Part shown: positions 1 through 10,642 of the stretch, piece by piece
Numbering within the stretch: the stretch's first letter is position 1
Layout: the number at the start of each line of letters is the position of its first letter
Assembly: GCF_001039355.2 (NCBI RefSeq)
Contig: NW_019776113.1
Coordinates: 478,485 to 520,220 of the forward strand
Source: Lingula anatina
Lineage: Eukaryota > Brachiopoda > Lingulata > Lingulida > Lingulidae
Direction: 5' to 3'
Length of the DNA stretch: 41,736 nt
Position numbers and translations under genes: made by a program
The notes under the pieces: generated by a model
Seen by the model: only the letters and a program-made list of their open reading frames with translations
The model's database searches: none
Told to the model about the DNA's origin: nothing

Positions 1-1285
1 AACTAATTTCACAGTAAGTACTTCCTGTGGTGCGCCAGATGCACTTTAACTGAATTCATCCTTCATCCTCTTTTACAACATATTTTTAGCTGTTAGATGA
101 TGGTTCTTATCAATTGCGAACGTGATAACTGTATGTCTTCAATATTTACTGAAGAAGATTCTAATATTCTAATACACACTAGATGCTGGTCGCTACAGCC
201 GTACTTTCATTACACACGAACGCTGTTTTATCTTCTAAGTCTAATTGAAGATACAGAAGAAAAGTTTCAAGGGTAAATGAATACTACTTGTAAATATGCG
301 AAGCCCACGTTGAAACGATATTTATACAAATATTAAAAATTGGTGCTAAATCCAGATGATCATCTTCAAGTGTAGAATTTTATGAAGTACGGTATTCTTG
401 TCTCTTGCCACTGGTTCTTTGATAAAAGAGCAACATGTACGTAAAGTCATGTGGTATTAGGATCTACGGATCTAATTAAAACTTTGATAAAGTCGAAATG
501 CTTTACGTGCTAATAAAGCACATAAAGCCATTGTTTAACAGTTGAGAAAGTAAAGGAGAGGCATGATCTTTAAATTTTGATTGAGCTACTAATATGGTAA
601 CTGACAATGGAGTGCTTTATAAATTTCAATCAACAGCTACAATCACAGTTTTCATTGTGTTCAAATAAGCAGATTAAAAATCCGAAGTTATCTACAAATA
701 AATCATTTGAAAGGAGCTCTAAGACAAAGTAAGTTATTTTCAGGCTACTCATACATGAGGTGGAATTCGTAAGTTAAAATGTAAAACATACAACCACTTG
801 CTGTCTAAGAATGAATCGCAGGAGAAACAGTAGCCGCTGAGAGGAAGTGGCTTTCAATAGTCACGCCAAGGCAATGAGAAAGCAATGAAACAACGAGTGG
901 AGTGACATTGCCGTAAAATGCAGCATTGAAGTATATACTGTCTTTGTCTCCCTTGACTCTTTATTTATGCAACATCAAAAAAGATAGATTATTTTGGACA
1001 GGACACACAATTACCTACACCTCTTTCTCAATTTAACCGTGTGATCTAAATTTAATTGCTTTGTAACCGAGTGCCACGAAAGATCAAGAAAGGCAAGTGA
1101 AAATGACATCATAGACTTTACAAACCACCGTGCTCTAGCTCTTTAATGATGTAAACCACATTTGCTGTCGAGAAATTTTACAAAATTTTTGTGTTGAAGG
1201 GCAGTTATCGCTCATTTTACCTGGATTTCAGGAACCATGTATAGGGGCATTGCATTTAATATACAACGAGAGCACGAGAGCGCAG
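1..1285. other. gene-free AT-rich stretch
   Basis: No open frame of useful length, no recognisable exon and no clear repeat was seen on either strand. It looks like ordinary intergenic or intronic DNA. A short exon of a gene lying outside the window cannot be excluded. Confidence 0.5.
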
Positions 1286-1489
1286 ACCTCCGCCAAGGCA
1301 GCGATTTTTGATTATTATTGATTATTGATTGACTATTGATCCGGATCACCACCATAAACTAATCATCTCTTCCTTGGCCCACTTCTGACAGTTCCTGAAA
1401 ATTTCATCAAAATCGGTCCATAACTTTTTGAGTTATGTTGATGACAGACAAACAAACAGGGGTGAAAACTTAACCTCCTTGGCGGAGGT
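1286..1489. mobile_element. MITE-like element with 13-bp terminal inverted repeats
   Basis: The left end ACCTCCGCCAAGG (1286-1298) is the exact reverse complement of the right end CCTTGGCGGAGGT (1477-1489), giving a non-coding unit of about 204 bp. The interior has a run of ATT-rich short repeats (about 1305-1340) and a segment containing CAAAATCGGTCCATAAC. Similar short elements ending in a 'ccttggcggaggt' tail are, from memory, dispersed in many marine invertebrate genomes; that is recollection, not a search. No target-site duplication is obvious. With no coding capacity it would be a non-autonomous DNA transposon. Confidence 0.7.
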
Positions 1490-3942
1490 AATGAACCTCA
1501 ACGTCAATGTAAAAATCCACACAGATTCGTGCATCTGCCTTAAATAGGATTTTTATTGTTTTCTTTGTGATGATATTGGAAACAATTCAGTAAAATGTTT
1601 GAATGAAAAAATGTCATCTTAATAAAAATTCAAAGTTAAACTCTTGTGGCAAGTAAAATTCAGATCAATTATTTCACCCCACTGTTATCGCATTCTAAAA
1701 CTCAATGAACTATGGTGCTTAAGGTAAAAGAAGCACACATGTACTTTTTCTAAAAGACAGCTAAGCACGTGCACCTCATATTAATAGGTGTAATTCGCAA
1801 GCAATACAGTTAATGATCATGTGACTGCCTTGCGCCCCGCCAATACTTGTCGTGTACATCCGCCTCCGTTCACTGTTCACAGTTTGAAGATTTTCGGATC
1901 ATTAAAACTGATGAACTGCGGCAAGATGTACTTTAATAGGATTATTTACACATACATGTATGTCAATCGGACTAGGAAGTGCACAGTCTAGCTCTTCCTT
2001 GGGTTAGTGCAAATATAAGTTGTCGAGGCATTGTGTTGGGTAATATTCTAAATACAGCAACAATGCCTAGAATCCTCTTAAGTCGCCTAAGGTTGTTTCA
2101 CGTAGTACTGCCTTTGCATAAGTCGCACTTTTGCACTTATGTTATTTCTTTACATAACGTTTCTTCGAATTCAGAGCTTCCTATTTATGATTCTCGATTT
2201 CAAAAAACTGTCTCAAGTAGGAGCTTATTATATAGACAGTACTTGATTTCAATAATGACCATGCACAGGCGTATAATCTGGCCATTCTTCTCTTTGATCA
2301 CACAACAAAATTAAAAGCCGGAAATGCATGAATTTTGAGAAGCATTTTTTATCTTTCTTCCTGACATTGACAAAGCGCATCAACAACAACAGTATAATGA
2401 GCAAAAGCGTCATTATTTCAGATCAGTTTTCTTGAATGAGTTGCTATTTTTTCTGTTGTATACAGCACATCGCATCATTTATCATCATTTATCAAAGACA
2501 TCTATTCCGCAATAAAAACCATTAACTTTTCAATTAGTGATGAGATATGATACTAACAGTAATGTACCAACACTAACATGTGCATATACATGTATATCCC
2601 GCTCGTTAGCGAAGAAACGACTCCCCTTTTAATTCAACGGTACGCCCACCAGAAGTTTACCCTTGGACGAAAAATCTTACAGGGCACAATTTAACTTTGT
2701 CAAATAACGGAGACCTCAGGGAAAACAAACAATAAAGGAAAAATTATAAAAGGTGTCCTTTTACTAATGCAGAATGATTATGCCTTTACCCAACAATTAA
2801 ATAGAATATGGAATTACCGCACTAACGTATTTAAGTGTATTGAATGTTGAAATTACTTTAAAGGACAACGAAAATGTGTCCAAATTTGATAGCTTTCAAT
2901 TCCTTTGTGTGATTTCTTTGATGAACGCTGGCGATTAAAGTCTTTGGCCTTTGTCATTTTAGGGAAAGAGGCTAAAGCTGTGGCCTTTATTTTGTACGAA
3001 CGAAATATGAACACATCCCGAGGGGTTTCTCTTAACCAGAGCCGCCGCCCGTTGGAGACATCGTCTAATTTTTGCCATGTAAAGGGGTCCAAAGACACAT
3101 GCGTCCTTCCTTTTCGTAATTGTGGCTTTCGTCTCCAGTTCCATGCAATTCCTTTATAACGTGACTTTTAAACATATCAGAGCGGTCTCGAGCAGAGTGG
3201 TTTAGAACTTTAAAAATACCACCAATACAAGTCTATTGTATCTCTTTCCATAAATAATGTCGTGCAACTTTTGAATATTCATGAACGCGTTCAAGTTTTG
3301 GAATTTTGCCGGTGGGGGATGGAGTTTGAGCGTTGAAATAGGCACTTGCGCAATTATTGATCAAACAATAAACCGCGTTATAAAAGATTAAGGGGGACTT
3401 AAGCCAAAAAATGCTCATAAACCCATAAAAATTCCATCCCCGCGGATTATTTGGATTAAGTTAGACCTTAAGTGTATCAAATTACCCATTTCTCTGAATA
3501 TGAACCAAGTTTCATACCTTGAGTGGCCATTTTCCTGCTGCAAAAACACCATTTGGAGATCGATCTGCCTTATGTGCGAAGCTGATAGCCATCATATTGT
3601 TATTAATCATGTCGCTTGAATTCTGCTCAGTGGCAGAACAGAGAAACGCAATTTTCTTTCCCCATAGCACATCGACAACCATGTTATAATTAAATGATAA
3701 CTCATTCAGAAAATGTGTTATAAGCGTAAATATTGTGTCCTTTAAAAATTTCAATATTTTCTGTCGAGATAGACTGATTGCAAATTATCGAAAGACAATA
3801 TCAAAGGGTGGAGAGACATGAGTCTTCACTAGATCCGATCATTAGAATGAAGCCGGAAAGAAAAGGAAAGATTAGTGTGCGGAGTGACATCGCTGCGTCT
3901 CCATGATTTTGCGCACACACTGAATTTAGACGCCAGCTCGTG

Positions 3943-4006
<64 letters not shown>

Positions 4007-5084
4007 TTGATAGAGCCACTGTAGATTGCTTCATCCGCGCATGCCACATTCTGCCTAAACATAATGGACTAGGAGAAATAGATATAGATATAGGTTTTTC
4101 ATTAGGTCTAACGACCTGCTTTTAGAAGGCTAATTTGGCAGATCAAACCGTCTTAATTCAATTTATCTTGATTTTCAGCATACAGTGGTTTAACAATGTG
4201 ACCCCATCGAAAATTAAGCTAGAACAACATGTCCCTTATTTTATTGATCAAATCAAATAAAAGCCGGAGACCAGAGACATTCCAAAACTAAAGGATAATC
4301 TGTGTGAAGAGGCTGCTTTAAAAGTAAACTATTTTGAATTTAATTATTTTAAATGCATTTCTTAAAAAAGATAAAATACACAGGTTTATTTAACCAGGCG
4401 TGTAGCCAGCAATTTCTGAAAAAAAAGAGGGCCTTCCCACCCAACTTGAGAAACTTAAAAAAAATCATTGCCTACTGTTCTAAGTTTACTTACATGTATA
4501 TATCAAACAGTTGAAACCTAAGACAATGACGTATTTATTTTTTATACAGTGAACCCTGTACAGAATGCTATAAATTTCATGTTCCTTTTACTTGAAATCC
4601 ATACGTACATTACGCAAAACAGCCTGGATACCGAGAGCTTTTCTGCAAAAGATATCAACATCAATAAAAAGCCTGCCACTACGCTTTGTGGTCGAAATGT
4701 GAAAATGAATAGGCGCTTTTTACGCATGCCTTCTAAATGGGTTAGTCATTTCATAGCAGCAATCAGGTTCTGCCAATGATTGGCAACTTTCGTTTGTTAT
4801 CGAAAATTACGCCGTCAGAGTAGCTGCTGCAAGCGAACGCGCTTGGAGTGTCGTGTTCACTTCTCACTTTGAAGTGCAAGTATTCTCTTTGTTCGTGACT
4901 GACAAATGTCAAAAAACACTCATGCCGTAGGTCTACCAACGGGAACTGTCTACACATTACCGGTACCACAGAAGTGAGCAGAGTATGAAAGGAAAGGTGA
5001 TAATAGCAAGAGATAGTGACATAAGAGACTGTTGACGTTCGGTGGGCGGCATTAAACGGTCTATTCTGACGCTGATTGATCACC
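1490..5084. other. long stretch without a supported gene, upstream of the receptor
   Basis: Only short frames occur here, several opening with non-ATG codons and none with a recognisable domain. The part at about 2890-3160 is richer in GC and open in several frames on both strands, so a conserved element or isolated exon is possible. A compound microsatellite lies at 3942-4002. The last few hundred bases should hold the promoter and 5' UTR of the receptor gene, but no convincing TATA box or initiator was found. Confidence 0.5.
3942..4002. repeat. compound microsatellite (GC)n(AC)n(AG)n
   Basis: A short GC dinucleotide run passes into about a dozen AC units and then about fifteen AG units without interruption. 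The apparent Thr-His, Arg-Glu and Ser-Leu proteins across it are translation artefacts of the repeat. Such tracts are usually length-polymorphic. Confidence 0.95.
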
Positions 5085-6329
5085 ATGGCAGAGATTCTGA
5101 TGGGTTTGAAAAATAAGGTATTGCTATGGAGCCATTTAAATGAAGAGACAGAGTCGTTGCACCTCAATCACACAAATGTTGCCGCCATGATCACTACTCC
5201 GGCCATGGAGGCTGACAACGAAACCTACACCGGAGACGACAGCGGTCTCCGCGCACAAGCCATCGCGGCCATTGTGGTCCCCATCATATTTGGACTTATA
5301 TTCGTTGTTGGCATTTTTGGTAACGGAACCCTCATCTTCACAATTTTAAAAAACCAGTCATTGCGGAATGGACCGAACATTATGATTGTGAGTTTAGCTG
5401 CTGGTGACTTTCTCCTTATAGCTATATCAGTACCGTTTCTGGCGACTTCATATACCTTTCCGTACTGGCCATATGGGAACTTCATGTGTAAACTGACAGA
5501 ATACCTTAGAATAGTAAGTTTGGGTATATCAGTATTCACTCTAATAACGCTGAGTGCTGACCGCTATATCGCCATCGTCAGCCCGGTTAAAATCCACAAG
5601 GCCAGCAATTATAGGAAAACGCTGATAATGGTGGCATCCACGTGGATCTTGTCGCTGGTGCTTGGAATCGTTACAGCAGTTTCCTTTGGTACCGTCACCG
5701 AAGACGGAGTAGAGGGTAGTGCATTAGAGCATTGTTACCCGTATGCGCAAGGCTGGCCCGATTGGTATCCCAAGTTTGACGTTCTGTTCAAATTTCTCGT
5801 GTACTTCACCCTCCCGGTTTTGATAATAGCGTATTTCTACATATCGATGGCCATTTCGCTGTTCCACAGCGCCGACCGTATGCCTGTGGAGGAATGCATG
5901 GACACCCGGAACACTAGCCATTACCGCAAACAAATAGAGGGGAGAAAGAAAGTTGCGAAAGTGGTTTTGTCTTTTGTGGTAATATTTATTTTATGTTGGC
6001 TGCCTCGCCATGCATACCTGATCTGGTTCCATGTCGACGAAAACGGGAACATGAACCTCTTCTGGTATGTTTTCAAAATAGTTGGGTTCTGCCTGGCTTT
6101 TATCAACTCTTGCGTCAACCCTCTGACTTTGTACATCTTAAGCAAGCAGTTCAGACGACATTATAACAGGAGCGTGTTCTGCTGCCGTCGATGTAAGAGA
6201 CAGATTCCAAAAAACGGACAGAAATCCCAGAGTTCCTTGGGTTACCAGTTAACAACCGCCGATGGGAACGGCACAGGAGCCCTGGTGAGACGGTCCAGCA
6301 CCAGCCTCACCGCTCTACAACACACTTGA
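5085..6329 (+). CDS. bombesin/GRP/CCHamide-type neuropeptide G-protein-coupled receptor
   Basis: Class A peptide receptor of the plasma membrane, expected to bind an amidated bombesin/GRP/neuromedin-B or CCHamide-like peptide. The start is ATG 5085 in a strong CACCATGG context; the frame is open slightly upstream only through a TTG. The product is 414 aa with no intron. N-glycosylation sequons lie at N28 and N45 in the extracellular N-terminus. TM1 ~59-88 has GN; TM2 ~97-122 has SLAAGD with D108; C135 and C217 should form the TM3-ECL2 disulfide; TM3 ends in DRY (159-161) within TLSADRYIAIV; TM6 has CWLP (304-307); TM7 has NSCVNPLTLY (341-350), the spacing seen in bombesin receptors. Loop 3 has the family-like MPVEE...KQIEGRKKVAK pattern. 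C-terminal cysteines (FCCRRC) are likely palmitoylated. The family call is firm. The ligand is inferred, and related endothelin-type receptors are the main alternative. Confidence 0.93.
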   Translation: MAEILMGLKNKVLLWSHLNEETESLHLNHTNVAAMITTPAMEADNETYTGDDSGLRAQAIAAIVVPIIFGLIFVVGIFGNGTLIFTILKNQSLRNGPNIMIVSLAAGDFLLIAISVPFLATSYTFPYWPYGNFMCKLTEYLRIVSLGISVFTLITLSADRYIAIVSPVKIHKASNYRKTLIMVASTWILSLVLGIVTAVSFGTVTEDGVEGSALEHCYPYAQGWPDWYPKFDVLFKFLVYFTLPVLIIAYFYISMAISLFHSADRMPVEECMDTRNTSHYRKQIEGRKKVAKVVLSFVVIFILCWLPRHAYLIWFHVDENGNMNLFWYVFKIVGFCLAFINSCVNPLTLYILSKQFRRHYNRSVFCCRRCKRQIPKNGQKSQSSLGYQLTTADGNGTGALVRRSSTSLTALQHT

Positions 6330-6921
6330 ACATCGAGGAGGACGAAGAAGAGGCGCTGGAACTGGAGATACGAACTCTGGGAGGGGGTAACTAAAGCTCT
6401 ATTCTCATCAAGAGGTACATTTAAATAGACCGGTCCAGTTACAAACAATGCCAACTTAGTACACTGGCTTTCAAGTGAGCTAATCACCTAAACGGAACCC
6501 CCGTGCTCGACACAGCCAATTAATATACTTAGCAACAGGAAGGGGACTTGTAGAAAACCTGTGAAAGGTAGTAACCCCCCACCCCCCTGTAGCGTTATAA
6601 CATCTTGGGACCTCTCAGATTGGACCGATGTAACGAAACCGAGAGTACGTGTAACAGAAAGTCCGCCAACCATTTAGTTATAATGGTTAGGGTAAGCCGG
6701 ACGTGAGAGGGTCAAAATCAAGGGTGAGGCTTATCTGAACAAATGAATGGGAATCGGACTCATGGGGGGACTCTCTGTTACGTTACACCGGTCCAGTTTA
6801 ATGTACCACTCGAAGTGAAAAGGTCCCAGATCTATTGTAATTTGTAGATCGCAGTGACGGTTGTTCACTTTATAACATTCTGTGTTTAGGTGGTTGTGAT
6901 TTGGCTGCGTAATTGAATAAA
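6330..6921 (+). other. probable 3' UTR of the receptor gene, ending at AATAAA
   Basis: No downstream coding exon is seen after the stop. The first AATAAA on the plus strand is at 6916-6921, about 590 nt past the stop, and is the best candidate poly(A) signal. The MITE at 6622-6794 lies inside this interval, so the message would carry its inverted termini as a potential hairpin. Confidence 0.5.
6622..6794. mobile_element. MITE-like element with ~28-bp imperfect terminal inverted repeats
   Basis: The left terminus beginning GGACCGATGTAACG matches the reverse complement of the right terminus (GGACCGGTGTAACG) at 23 of 28 positions. Total length is 173 bp with no coding capacity. The interior includes GGTTAGGGT (6685-6693). 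The CCGGTGTAAC terminal core and the GGTTAGGGT interior motif recur in the element at 19761-19936, so the two are probably related families. No clear target-site duplication was identified. Confidence 0.7.
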
Positions 6922-7144
6922 ATTTTAGAAATACTGCCATTTAAATGGGCACAAAATGTTAAATTGCCACGTGAATCACTTACTTAACGAACTTTGCTGG
7001 GGCAAGTGGTATTTTTCTCTTACTAACCATCCTTTGATACTCCTTACCTGTCACTTGCAATAACCATCTGGGGAGATTAAAAAGTCCTTAACTTACAGAA
7101 TGTTTATTTTATTCAAATTTCGGTATCTTGTCTAGCTCAATTCT

Positions 7145-8694
7145 CTTACTGACTTTCCACGTGATTTAAAACTGTGACAAGATGGTTGACGGGAGACGAG
7201 AATCGTCAGGATGAGGTAATTTATTATTTTCATTTATTTATGTATTATAATTAATATTATTTTATGGCAAATACCTGTTAAAATATTATCAAAACGTTTA
7301 ACTTGTTCCCAGAGATGTTCAAAAACAAGAAGCGGTTTTTATATTTAACGTGTGTTCAAAATCCTGCAATTTGTCAGTTCAATAGAAAGCTACATTGTTA
7401 AGATTTATGGTAGATATTGGAATCAATTTTCGCCCAAGTACATATGGACTGATGTGATATACGTCTCATTTATTGCTAGCACCTTGGTGATAATTGTTAA
7501 ACGTTATAATGTTATCAATTCTCACAATATACTGGATTGAGTTTTACAATACAATACAATACATTTTATTTCGTGTCGGGTATAAATCGAAAGGAAACAT
7601 TAGTTTTGCAGCTATTCATCGACTGAGTTAGGACAAACATTTCTACAAAAATGCAATATTTACACATTTTTAAGTCAAAAGGAAAGATGTTGTCTTTAAA
7701 TTGTAATTAGGACCAATTCCACACCAGGGGTCTGTTTCACTGAAAGTATACAAAGAATTTAGCCAACTAAGACTTGTCTTACGAAAAATAAGCCTACCAA
7801 GACTTTCTTTTTGCCTACAAAGATGCGTTTACGCAAAGAGCATTAAAAGCCACTTTCCATGTGGTAACAATAGCCCAAAAAGATATATCAAATACAATTA
7901 TTGAGGTCCACTCAAACTCAAAGACAAATATCACAAAATCGACATTCCGTAGTCGTCTATTTGATTTTAGAAGTCTAAACTTAGCCCAAGAACGTAAGGC
8001 TTTCAATGAAGTATGGCTCCAGACATCTCTATATGAGGTAGACTGGAAGTTCTCTGGGTTTATTTTTATAATATGGTCCCTGGGGAGCTCCTTGCCCTCG
8101 GATCCACTAGCCCCCAGCAGGGGAAATTTTGCCTTTGTTGAATATACATTATTTTGGGAATTGTATAAGGGGAGGAGGATATATTGAGAACCATGCCTGT
8201 ATACAGAGCACTATGTATTTATTGTACGTGATATGTTCTTGAAGCATATATTATGGTCTAAATGAAACTAAACAATAACAATCTATAATGTCGATATGTC
8301 AGGATATTATGACCTATGTTATAAGCATATTTATTTATTAGTTTGTTTGTTTGTTTGTTTGTTAATGGATATATAAAGTATTGAGGCAAAATGCCAAAAA
8401 CGACCTTGTGAAGAATTTGTGCTCATAAATTGTCGCCTATGTCACTTACATTATGGAATTTGATTCAGAAATGCATGGTGTAATTAGCAGCATATATCGA
8501 CTAGCCTCTAGGGGGTAACGTGTTTGAAATTAGATAGAGGTAATATAATTAGTGTGAAGTGCTAGGTGATAAGTCGACAGCTCATATATCTGGCGTTAAC
8601 ATCAGTATCTCACAATTATGGCACGGCCATATTTTAAAGTTTTGATTTAACGACTACCTTTGTTCCACTATGAATTTGTGTTTGCGTGTGTGTG
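7145..8694 (+). repeat. copy A (partial) of a ~5-kb repeated block
   Basis: The 1550 bases match 8696-10245 almost perfectly; I counted two internal substitutions plus the first base. The match to 13824 onward has roughly 1-2% differences. The left edge is continuous with unique sequence; the right edge stops in a GT microsatellite at a single N. Contents are AT-rich and apparently non-coding: an (ACAAT)n run near 7545, a (GTTT)n run near 8342, and a 108-codon frame (7861-8187) that opens with GTG. This is most simply the overlapping end of a contig that was not merged with the next one. Confidence 0.85.
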
Positions 8695-8695
8695 N
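8695..8695. other. single-N assembly join between copies A and B
   Basis: One N lies between the GT microsatellite end of copy A and the first base of copy B. Sequence to the right repeats that found from 7145, so the join may be a placement artefact. Confidence 0.9.
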
Positions 8696-10396
8696 TTTAC
8701 TGACTTTCCACGTGATTTAAAACTGTGACAAGATGGTTGACGGGAGACGAGAATCGTCAGGATGAGGTAATTTATTATTTTCATTTATTTATGTATTATA
8801 ATTAATATTATTTTATGGCAAATACCTGTTAAAATATTATCAAAACGTTTAACTTGTTCCCAGAGATGTTCAAAAACAAGAAGCGGTTTTTATATTTAAC
8901 GTGTGTTCAAAATCCTGCACTTTGTCAGTTCAATAGAAAGCTACATTGTTAAGATTTATGGTAGATATTGGAATCAATTTTCGCCCAAGTACATATGGAC
9001 TGATGTGATATACGTCTCATTTATTGCTAGCACCTTGGTGATAATTGTTAAACGTTATAATGTTATCAATTCTCACAATATACTGGATTGAGTTTTACAA
9101 TACAATACAATACATTTTATTTCGTGTCGGGTATAAATCGAAAGGAAACATTAGTTTTGCAGCTATTCATCGACTGAGTTAGGACAAACATTTCTACAAA
9201 AATGCAATATTTACACATTTTTAAGTCAAAAGGAAAGATGTTGTCTTTAAATTGTAATTAGGACCAATTCCACACCAGGGGTCTGTTTCACTGAAAGTAT
9301 ACAAAGAATTTAGCCAACTAAGACTTGTCTTACGAAAAATAAGCCTACCAAGACTTTCTTTTTGCCTACAAAGATGCGTTTACGCAAAGAGCATTAAAAG
9401 CCACTTTCCATGTGGTAACAATAGCCCAAAAAGATATATCAAATACAATTATTGAGGTCCACTCAAACTCAAAGACAAATATCACAAAATCGACATTCCG
9501 TAGTCATCTATTTGATTTTAGAAGTCTAAACTTAGCCCAAGAACGTAAGGCTTTCAATGAAGTATGGCTCCAGACATCTCTATATGAGGTAGACTGGAAG
9601 TTCTCTGGGTTTATTTTTATAATATGGTCCCTGGGGAGCTCCTTGCCCTCGGATCCACTAGCCCCCAGCAGGGGAAATTTTGCCTTTGTTGAATATACAT
9701 TATTTTGGGAATTGTATAAGGGGAGGAGGATATATTGAGAACCATGCCTGTATACAGAGCACTATGTATTTATTGTACGTGATATGTTCTTGAAGCATAT
9801 ATTATGGTCTAAATGAAACTAAACAATAACAATCTATAATGTCGATATGTCAGGATATTATGACCTATGTTATAAGCATATTTATTTATTAGTTTGTTTG
9901 TTTGTTTGTTTGTTAATGGATATATAAAGTATTGAGGCAAAATGCCAAAAACGACCTTGTGAAGAATTTGTGCTCATAAATTGTCGCCTATGTCACTTAC
10001 ATTATGGAATTTGATTCAGAAATGCATGGTGTAATTAGCAGCATATATCGACTAGCCTCTAGGGGGTAACGTGTTTGAAATTAGATAGAGGTAATATAAT
10101 TAGTGTGAAGTGCTAGGTGATAAGTCGACAGCTCATATATCTGGCGTTAACATCAGTATCTCACAATTATGGCACGGCCATATTTTAAAGTTTTGATTTA
10201 ACGACTACCTTTGTTCCACTATGAATTTGTGTTTGCGTGTGTGTGTGTTTTATTGTTGTAAATAATCAAACCAAAACCTGCAACTACTTTATACGCACAA
10301 GTTGTGTAGCACAATAGTGATTATTAATACAGCACTTAGTCGACAGTGTTACAGCATCAGGTCTTTTTTTATTTCTTTTTTCTTTCTTTTTTTTTC

Positions 10397-10421
10397 NNNN
10401 NNNNNNNNNNNNNNNNNNNNN
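10397..10421. other. 25-N gap inside a poly(T)/CT-rich tract
   Basis: The gap lies within a T-rich low-complexity run that is only a short T/C tract in copy C (15482-15503). The gap probably marks a homopolymer the assembler could not resolve. Confidence 0.9.
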
Positions 10422-10620
10422 TTTTTTTTTTTTTTTTTTTTTTTTGATAAAAAGGCCGCGAAGGCGAAGACGCAATGATCTTGATTTTGGACATTGTCAT
10501 CTTGTCGTTTTTATGCCATGGCGTATATCTTTACAATTAGAAATCAATAGATAGAACGAATAATCATATCATACTTTTACATAGATTCAATGCAATGTTT
10601 GCCGTGTATCCTGAAGAAGA

Positions 10621-10642
10621 TTAACGATGTTCTAATCGTTAA
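10621..10642. repeat. perfect 8-bp-stem hairpin, also present in copy C
   Basis: TTAACGAT, a six-base loop and ATCGTTAA form an exact palindrome here, and the same bases occur at 15674-15695. There is no T-run after it and no adjacent gene, so no function is proposed. Confidence 0.5.

Noticed and set aside
1979-2314. 111-codon plus-strand frame
   Set aside because: It starts with a non-ATG codon, sits in AT-rich DNA, and shows no domain or plausible splice context.
3801-4062. Ser-Leu / Cys-Val repeat proteins on the minus strand
   Set aside because: They are translations of the (AC)n(AG)n microsatellite.
5076-5084. Upstream start of the receptor at 5076
   Set aside because: The codon there is TTG; the ATG at 5085 has a near-perfect CACCATGG context.
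4763-5167. 134-codon minus-strand frame overlapping the receptor start
   Set aside because: It overlaps the receptor's coding start antisense and has no recognisable domain; probably a shadow frame.
7861-8187. 108-codon frame repeated at 9412-9738 and 14540-14866
   Set aside because: It opens with GTG, has no recognisable domain, and its preservation simply reflects near-identity of the three block copies; the few differences include amino acid changes with no sign of constraint.
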